Positions 17,161-22,702 of a DNA stretch of 22,702 nt are shown here, piece after piece; the first letter of the stretch is position 1; each line of letters begins with the position of its first letter. This DNA is from Emiliania huxleyi CCMP1516. Lineage: Eukaryota > Haptophyta > Isochrysidales > Noelaerhabdaceae. Location: NCBI RefSeq assembly GCF_000372725.1, contig NW_005200970.1:279289-301990 (forward strand), read 5' to 3'. The notes under the pieces were generated by a model. The model was not told the origin of the DNA. It saw only the letters and a list, made by a program, of their open reading frames with translations, and searched no databases. The position numbers and the translations under genes were made by a program.

Positions 17161-19141
17161 ATGTCCGCCCTCCCGCGGCTGCGCCTCTCGCTCGCGCTCT
17201 CGCCCTCCTCGTCTGCGCTCGACGAGCTCCTCTCCGCGCACGGGTACTGTGTCCTCACGCACCTCGAGCAGAGCGACCTCGCCACCCTCGTAGCAGCAGA
17301 GGCGGCGGGCAGCAGAGCGCTGCTGCATCACCGACGCCGCGGCCACTCGATGGGGATCGCCCGGCGGCACGTGCACGCCGAGCACACGCAGACGCGCCGC
17401 CGGTCGCAGTGCTCGCGGCTGCCCCTCGCCGGCGTCGGCGTCAACAGCGTGCTGGACCGGCAGGGCCGGCTGCAGCGGCACCAGCTCCACCTGCTGACAG
17501 ACGCCACCGCGCTTGAGCTCGTGCCGTGGCCGGCAAGGCCGCCCAGCTCGCAGCTGCGGCCGTGCGTCGCAGCTGCGGCCGCGGCGCTTCAGGGCCTCGC
17601 GGTGCAGCTGCTGCGGCGACTGCGCGGCGGCGAGCGGCTGGAGGCGGCGAGGGCGGCGCAGGCTGCCGCCGCCGGCGATCTCTCTGTCCTCGACTTGTTT
17701 GTGTACCCGAACGAGCATGCCGGGCTGGCCAACATGCGCGCGCGAGTACCAGTGACAGTAGACAGTGCCAGTGGCAGCATGCCGGGCTGGCCAGCTTGCG
17801 CGCGCGAGTACCAGTGACAGTAGACAGTGCCAGTGGCAGTATGCCGGGCTGGCCAGCATGCGCGCGGACCCCGGCCTGCTGACGCTGTTCCGACCGCTAG
17901 TGCCTCTCCCTGTAGGACCGTGTGTTTTTCTCTTTCTCTGTGTGAGCAGGCGCCATTGCCAACCAGCCAGCAAGCCGAGTCATGCAGGGCCGTGCATAGG
18001 CGCGCGCACGCGGACCCGGGCCTACTGACGCTCACGCTTGCGTCGCGCGTGCCGGGGCTGCAGGTGCTCCGACACGCGTGAAGCGGAGTCATTCTACCAA
18101 CCACCAGCTCGCGACACAAGTGAAGCGGAGTCATTCTACCAGTCACCGACTCGCGACACAAGTGAAGCGGAGTCATTCTACCAGTCACCGACTCGCGACA
18201 CAAGTGAAGCGGAGTCATTCTACCAGTCACCGGCGCTCTCCTCCACCGCCGTGCTCGCCTCACACCGAGCATGCCGAGCTTGCAGGTGCTAGATCGCGCG
18301 ACCGCGACGTGGGTGGACGCAGAGGCGCGCAGCGCCTACCAGCAGTACCCTACCAACCCCGGTACCCAAATCCAACCCCACAGAGAAGGAAGGCGCTGCG
18401 CTGTGCGCTGGCAGAGAACAAGCAGAGACGTCCCCCCCCGAGAAAACGAAAGAGAAACCCGCCACCGTAGCAGGCGCTGTGCGTCGGCGAGGAGGAGGTG
18501 CTCGTGCTGTGCGGCGAGTCGCTCCAGCTGTTCTCCGCCGGCCGGTACGAGGCGTCGCTGCACCGCGTGAGGCGCCAGAGGGCCTAGAGAGACCTCGAGA
18601 GTCCTCGGGATGGCCCGAGATGGCCCGAGAGTCCTCGAGATTACCGTGAAGGGCGCGCGGGGAGGGGCCTCGGCTGGCCTCGGCTGACCTCGGGTGACCT
18701 CGGCTGACCTCGGCTGACCTCGGGTGATCTCGGGTGATCTCGGGGTGATCTCGGGGTGATCTCGGGGTGATCTCGGGGTGACCTCGGGTGAGCTCGGGTG
18801 AGCTCGGGTGAGCTCGGGTGAGCTCGGGTGATCTCGGGTGATCTCGGGTGATCTCGGGTGATCTCGGGTGATCTCGGGGTAGGCACGCGGACGGGCCTCG
18901 GACGTCGTGCGTCTTCGAGCTGCGCGCGCACACGGTACCGTCGCCGGAGGAGGAGGAGGAGGAGGAGGCTGCGGCGGAGGGGGGGGGGAGAAGGGGGGGA
19001 AGGGGGGGAGGGGGGGAAGGGGGGGGGGAGGCGAGGGAGGGGGCGGGCAAGAGGGCTCGCCCAGCAAAGCTTGCGGCGGCGGCGGTGGGGGGAGCGGCGG
19101 CGGCGGTGAGGGCGGCGGCGGCGGCGGCGGCGGCGGCGGCC

Positions 19142-19178
<37 letters not shown>

Positions 19179-19489
19179 CGCCTTCCGAGGACGGCGAGGG
19201 CGAGGCATTCCGGTACTGCCTCGGCTTCGTGCAGGAGCGGCTGCGGCGCGGCTCTCGGCCGTCGCAAGTGCTGCGCGAGTTCCACGCCGCGGACGGGGAG
19301 GGTGCGGCGGGGTGCGACGGGTGGGGCGCAGAGCAGCTCGCTCGTTTCGTGCACCGCTGGGTAGCGGAGCGGCGGGAGCGCGAGGAGGTGGAGGCCGCCT
19401 TCGAGGCGGCGGAGTACGTGGAGGTGACGCCCGCCTACGCGGACTGCACGGGGAGGTACGTCGAGGTGAGCTTCCCTCGCGCGGCCTGA
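17161..19489 (+). CDS. 2OG-Fe(II) oxygenase (isopenicillin-N-synthase-like), five exons
   Basis: This is a non-haem iron, 2-oxoglutarate-dependent dioxygenase that hydroxylates or desaturates a small molecule; the substrate cannot be told. Exons: 17161-17735, 18000-18063, 18286-18324, 18474-18571 and 18883-19489. The sum is 1383 nt, 460 residues, all phases closing. Residues 1-190 resemble the DIOX_N part (ALDELLSAHGYCVLTHL). The core reads FVYPNEHAGLANMRAHADPG, with H195-x-D197, then LLTLTLASRVPGLQVLDR, ATATWVDAEA, VLVLCGESLQLFSAGRYEA and SLHRV with distal H256. RTSCVFEL follows, with R265-x-S267 for 2OG. So all ligands are present. A poly-Glu/Gly/Ala low-complexity insert then leads to a 110-residue helical tail of unknown role (YCLGFVQERLRRG). 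Three of four introns are GC-AG. ATG 17161 was chosen as the first in-frame ATG. Confidence 0.85.
17715..17880 (+). repeat. 62-bp tandem repeat spanning exon 1 end and intron 1 of the 2OG gene
   Basis: Copies start at 17715, 17777 and 17839. The first includes the true exon end (CATGCCGGGCTGGCC). The second carries the same plus CAGTGACAGTAGACAGTG. The third runs directly into GCGGACCCCGGCCTGCTGAC, a copy of the beginning of exon 2. All but the first 21 bp lies in the GC-AG intron 17736-17999. Confidence 0.9.
18064..18285 (+). other. 2OG intron 2: GT-AG, 42-bp repeats between duplicated splice junctions
   Basis: Donor CTGCAG|GTGCTC (18064) and acceptor TTGCAG|GTGCTA (18285) share TGCAGGTGCT. 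Four 42-bp tandem units (18079-18246, AGCGGAGTCATTCTACCA core) occupy most of the intron. Removal gives GLQVLDRATATWVD, the expected strand of the double-stranded beta-helix. Confidence 0.85.
18572..18882 (+). other. 2OG intron 4: GC-AG with decamer minisatellite
   Basis: Donor GTGAG|GCGCCAGAGGGCCT and acceptor GGGTAG|GCACGCGGACGGGCCT. Both ends share a GGGCCT block, consistent with an eroded duplication. Splicing joins LHRVR to HADGPRTS. The body (about 18640-18880) is GATCTCGGGT/GACCTCGGCT decamers. Confidence 0.75.
18640..18880. repeat. 10-bp GATCTCGGGT minisatellite
   Basis: About twenty-two decamers (GATCTCGGGT, GAGCTCGGGT, GACCTCGGCT and 11-bp GATCTCGGGGT forms). The variants are sorted in blocks, which indicates local unit-by-unit expansion. 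Confidence 0.92.
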
Positions 19490-19786
19490 TTCTGCAAGCT
19501 GACTATATGATGATTGTTATATTAGCGAGATTACTGATGAGCGTCGAGCCAACGAGAGCGCGCGCCAACCCCCTGCGCAACCCTTTTACCCTGTCCAGCG
19601 TCCGCCCGCCCGCTCACCGCGACACGACGCGGACCCCCCGTAGAGCCGTACGCGCGTAAAGCCGTAGAGCGCCATACAAAAAACACAATGTGGTTCGAGC
19701 TGAGCAGTTACAGTGCTCATACAGCTTTTCTCTGCGTGTGGATCTGCTACTGCAGTATCTCTCACGACACACACGTCGACGTGAAA

Positions 19787-19826
19787 TCCGGCTGTTCTTC
19801 ACCTTTACTACACATACATACATACG
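19787..19826 (+). repeat. Fragment of the SINE/MITE-like family (tail end)
   Basis: GGCTGTTCTTCACCTTTA followed by a (CATA)n run matches the 3' part of the insertion at 9536-9782 and the reverse complement of 20782-20810. Only about 40 bp is recognisable. Confidence 0.65.
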
Positions 19827-20773
19827 GATGTCCGGAAGCGCCTCGCCGAGGCGCACAATAGTCCACGCACAGCCTGGCAACGGCCAGTTCTGCCATCCTG
19901 GGCCGCTTGTGGGGATCAATCACGGCATGCGGAGGGGAAAAAGCCGGTGCGCCCTCGGTCCTCCCGTTCCCCTTGCGAACGAGTGCAACTCGAGCTCCGA
20001 TTTTTTCCCACGTAGAACTAAACGTAGAAAGGTTGAATGTAGTTGCAAACTTCCCCCCCCCCCCGAGGGGAACTTGGAAGGGGGGGAAAGCGAATGTAGA
20101 GTTCAGCACTTGGAGCACTTGGAGTGCAGTCATCAACCTCACATCCAGGGCCGGGGAGCTAAAAGAAGCGCACCCAGCGGGCCGGATGATCGATTATATC
20201 GGGTTACGGGCTAGAGAGCCCTAGCCCTGGGGGGGTGCGCGTTCGCAGGAAAGGGCCGTAAAGTAAACACAGGTCGCGTCTCCGAGGGTTGGTTCTGCGC
20301 TTTGGGTTCCGCTCCTGCCCCGGGGCTTACAGTGGGTTGCGGGCATTAAGAAAACGTGGCATTAAGAATTTTACAACAAAACTCCCTCGCACAACACTGG
20401 GCATTAAGAAACCACGCCGAGCGATTTCCGCAAAAATCTAAGAAACCACGGCGCGCCGCAGGCGCGGCCCCGAGAAAAGGCCGGACACGAATGTGAATGG
20501 GAGCCCCAGCTCAAAATTTCTGTTCGCCTGCGGCGCGCGCACTTGTCACTTTCCAAGTCTGCGGTGTTCTGAGTGGAGTAGATGGAGGCGTGTGTGCGTC
20601 TTCCCGTCATCCAGAGAGCCGACTCGGCAGCAGTCTCTGGCATCGCCCTCGCGGACCGCAGCTTACCTCTTACCTAAAAATCCTTCGGGCCGGCTCTCTC
20701 TCTCTGGCTTGCCGGCCGGAGCTAAGAAACCACGGCCTGGGGTGGATGAATGAGGGCTGTGGAAAGGACCATA

Positions 20774-20860
20774 ACACGGGTAGGTAGGTAGGTGTAAAGG
20801 TGAAGAACAGCCAGGCTCGGACTGGACACCAACGCGGTAGGGGGGGCGCGAGACACGGGT
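20774..20860 (-). mobile_element. Second SINE/MITE-like copy with 8-bp direct repeats
   Basis: ACACGGGT at 20774-20781 and 20853-20860 flanks 71 bp. The reverse complement of those 71 bp (TACCGCGTTGGTGTCCAGTC, then GAGCCTGGCTGTTCTTCACC, then TACCTACC) matches plus-strand 9656-9727. The copy is much shorter than the 219-bp one, consistent with 5' truncation as in retroposed elements. Confidence 0.7.
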
Positions 20861-20948
20861 CGTGAGCGGGATTAGAGTGCGAGCACGCCGAAGCTCGCTA
20901 CTCGAGTAGCTCGCCGTGTTCGTAAGTGCCGCTGCGCCCTACGGAATC

Positions 20949-21614
20949 ATGCGTATGTTTGCCCTGCTCGCAGCCTCCGCCGCCTCTGAGGTACGACGTC
21001 GGATACCTCAGAGGCTTGGTCAGGCAACCTCCTCTGAGGTACGACATATGATACGCAACGCCACGACGTACGCCTTCCCTTCGGGCTTTTGTGACAGCAT
21101 GCTGCCACCCTCTCGTGTGGATGAAGGAGTCTGGAGCTGGAACCCCAGACGCCAGGAACGACTCCGGCGTGTGGCAAGCAGCTTTTGCAACGGCGTCGAC
21201 GATCAGGACGCCCGTCTCGTATCCTCGCTTCGGGGAAAATCCGTCGTGTTCATGGGCGACAGCAATACCCGATATCAGTACCTGTCGCTCGCATATTTTC
21301 TGCAGCACAGAAGGTGGCCGGTCACCACAACAGGACGAGGCTTCAGCATCGTGGACGAGGCGAGCGTCTTTAGCGAGCCCGCCTTCTCCGACCCGGGAAG
21401 CTCCATGTACCAAGGAAATCATACTGGCATGCGAGCATACTCTGGACCGTGGATGACATGGAAGTGGCACGCGTTCCAGAACATGAGCACGCGATCCCTT
21501 GATGGGCGTGAGGTTTGTGAATGTCAGATGAATGGCATGTCAGGGGTTGAAAACCGCTTCTTCCAGACAGGCCGTGCCTCCTCAGGGCGTGCCATCCGAG
21601 CAAGCTTTGCGTGG

Positions 21615-21617
<3 letters not shown>
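20949..21617 (+). pseudogene. PC-esterase/TBL-like SGNH acyl-esterase, truncated at an (AC)n tract
   Basis: ATG 20949 starts a signal-peptide-like MRMFALLAASAAS. Downstream are GFCDSMLPPSRVDEGVWSW, then GKSVVFMGDSNTRYQYLSLA with the catalytic GDS, then MYQGNHTGM, WMTWKWHAFQNMS and CECQMNGMSGVENRFF. This pattern fits the GDSL/SGNH-like acyl-esterase family of Pmr5/Cas1p and plant TBL proteins, which handle O-acetyl groups on cell-surface glycans in the secretory pathway. The C-terminal block with the DxxH motif is absent: the frame runs into (CA)n at 21618 and then repeat DNA. So the gene is broken or its next exon lies beyond. A 48-nt GT-AG intron (20991-21038) is likely. Confidence 0.65.
20983..21045 (+). 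other. 48-nt GT-AG intron with direct and inverted copies of the splice junction
   Basis: CCTCTGAG|GTACGAC occurs at 20983-20997 (donor) and 21031-21045 (acceptor), a 15-bp perfect direct repeat. Its first 11 bases also occur inverted at 21004-21014 (ACCTCAGAGG core), so the donor can pair with the intron interior. Intron 20991-21038 is a multiple of three with no stop, and retention would add 16 residues. Confidence 0.7.

Positions 21618-21661
<44 letters not shown>
21618..21661. repeat. (AC)n microsatellite
   Basis: About 22 AC dinucleotides at the point where the SGNH esterase homology stops. The breakpoint may mark a repeat-mediated rearrangement or insertion. Confidence 0.95.
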
Positions 21662-21664
<3 letters not shown>

Positions 21665-21757
21665 AGCCGTCGTCTGCTGTGAATCTTGCGACTCTCATTC
21701 TTTTTCTCGTACCTGTGTCGAACCTGTGTGTTGTGAGAGGGAGTTGGTTTCCTTCAT

Positions 21758-22012
21758 TTCTTTCGCCTGTCGCGTGAATCGATGTCGTGCGAGCTTTTGT
21801 TGTAAATTTCTTTTTCTCTGAGGACCACATTTCTGACTCCCACTCCGATCATGGGCAAAATAAATAAATAAATAAATAGAGCAGTCATCTCCAGGGAGAG
21901 ATGGGCGACGCACATGAACACAGAGGGACAGTGCGCACCCCGCCCCGCTCGCAGGGCGTGCATCACACAGGTGGACTGTATGACTCCTCGGGTTTCTGGG
22001 ACTCAGAGGTGT
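21758..22012. repeat. Dispersed repeat block (two families)
   Basis: 21758-21825 is related to minus-strand 3915-3980. 21858-22012 is related to 16433-16690: ATAAATAAATAGAGCAG, then CCCCGCCCCGCTCG, AGGGCGTGCA and CTCCTCGGGTTTCTGGGA. Together with the (AC)n tract they form a chain of element pieces between the broken esterase and the next gene. Confidence 0.65.
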
Positions 22013-22013
22013 G

Positions 22014-22504
22014 CTAGTCGCTATTCTCCGACAATTCCGACATATCTGACGGGCAGTTCGGGCTCGAGCGGTCGCGGTCGCGGCCAGCGCGTGAGGCCTG
22101 GCTAGGGTTGCCGGGCGAGAGCTCGACCCACGCGCCGGAGCGCGCGTGGTGCTTGAGCAGCCGGGCGGTCGCCGCAGCCACCTCGAAGGGTAGCTCGTCG
22201 AGCCACTCGCCGAATGTGCCCTCGTCCTGCGCCGCAGCGAGGAATTGCTCACCTAAGCCGTACGCGCGGCAGGCCCGGTAGAGCGCCTCGTTCTGGATCT
22301 CCTCCGGCGCCTCGGAGTCGTAGCCGCAAACGGAGGAGCCGGCAGAAGAGGCCCGCTTCGCAGGCGGCGCGTCAGGCGATGAGGAGCGCGAACGCCGCGG
22401 CGGCACACCGTCGCCGCGCGCGGAGAGCGCGTTCCTGTCGACGCGGGGCGCAGCCTTGCGCCGGCCGCGCTTGGCCGGCCGGATTGTGAGGCTGCCGGCA
22501 GGCG
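22014..22504 (-). CDS. Unrecognised basic/acidic protein, probably nuclear (5' end unresolved)
   Basis: The minus-strand frame is open from about 22537 to the TAG at 22014-22016. Reading inwards it has an AT-hook/NLS-like KRGRRKAAPRV, then RRSRSSSPDAPPAKRASS, and a predicted helical core (EALYRACRAYGLGEQFLAAA, then GTFGEWLDELPFEVAAATAR). It ends in an Asp/Ser-rich tail (SDMSELSENSD). No in-frame ATG follows the upstream TAA, so the exon probably begins at an acceptor such as CGGCAG near 22490, with the first exon outside the window. I do not recognise the family. The stop abuts repeat DNA. Confidence 0.5.
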
Positions 22505-22539
22505 GCTGTGCAGCCGCGGCAAAAACGGGGTCGTTTTAC

Positions 22540-22702
22540 ACCCTTAAATTCTTTTTCTCGGTCACAGGCTTTGCCCTGCGTGAGTGCGTGCGCGCCCCTG
22601 GCCTCGTGCTGCCACGACCGCACACCCCTGCTGCTGCCCAACCCGACGCCGTCTGGCCACCGTGCCGCGCCGCACCACCGGCGCGACGTCAGAGCGCCCC
22701 AC
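22540..22702. other. Window end, nothing assigned
   Basis: GC-rich sequence with a TTTTACACCCTTAAATTC island. It could be intron or leader of the minus-strand gene at 22014-22504. No supported exon. Confidence 0.3.

Larger units (their letters stand above)
19490..20948. other. Non-coding interval with dispersed repeat fragments
   Basis: No open frame shows a recognisable family. Contents are a C-run/G-run pair at 20053-20064 and 20076-20088, GGCATTAAGAA repeated at about 20341, 20358 and 20399, and CTAAGAAACCACGGC at about 20439 and 20722. There is also a 14-bp inverted repeat, GCGCGCCGCAGGCG at about 20453 versus CGCCTGCGGCGCGC at about 20526. Two pieces of the SINE/MITE-like family are listed separately. 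Confidence 0.5.

Overview
The window is nuclear DNA of a GC-rich unicellular eukaryote, most likely a marine microalga of the haptophyte type. The evidence is genes broken into many short exons by GC-AG introns, introns filled with 10-bp minisatellites, a coiled-coil/ADP-ribosyltransferase/LRR fusion of a kind I recall from marine protists, long (GT)n and (GGC)n tracts, and LINE and SINE-like debris. No bacterial operon logic applies. A 100-N block at 5878-5977 is a scaffold gap.

Layout. 1-2509 (+): 3' part of a TFIP11/STIP/Ntr1-type spliceosome-disassembly factor in ten exons. 2510-4380: mostly non-coding, with one weak small ORF. About 4380-6590: extreme GGC/GCC low-complexity DNA that can encode (SPPPP)n on the minus strand. 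7607-9427 (-): a complete five-exon Shewanella-like (SLP) metallophosphatase. 9536-9782: a SINE/MITE-like insertion with a 14-bp target-site duplication in its upstream flank. 10701-10894 (-): an orphan LRR exon. 11007-14644 (-): a four-exon coiled-coil/SAM-like/R-S-ExE ADP-ribosyltransferase/LRR protein of about 1105 residues. 15171-17104: a degenerate LINE-type RNase H remnant, repeats of its presumed 3' tail, and a (GT)n tract. 17161-19489 (+): a five-exon 2OG-Fe(II) oxygenase with all iron and 2OG ligands. 20949-21617 (+): a PC-esterase/TBL-like SGNH gene cut off at an (AC)n tract. 22014-22504 (-): an unrecognised basic-then-acidic nuclear-type protein.

The main discovery concerns introns. 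I resolved 21 introns in five genes by requiring reading-frame closure and agreement with remembered family alignments. Fourteen are GC-AG and seven GT-AG. In roughly two thirds, the first bases of the intron repeat the first bases of the downstream exon, or a whole exon segment straddling AG|G(T/C) is present at both ends. One intron is exactly two 71-bp tandem copies. Another contains an intronless copy of its own exon junction. Others have a minisatellite lodged between the two copies. This looks like ongoing intron creation by local tandem duplication, followed by minisatellite growth inside the new intron.

The genes do not form a pathway. They are neighbouring housekeeping and accessory loci that share one intron-generating process. 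All splice models are inferences from DNA alone and need RNA evidence.
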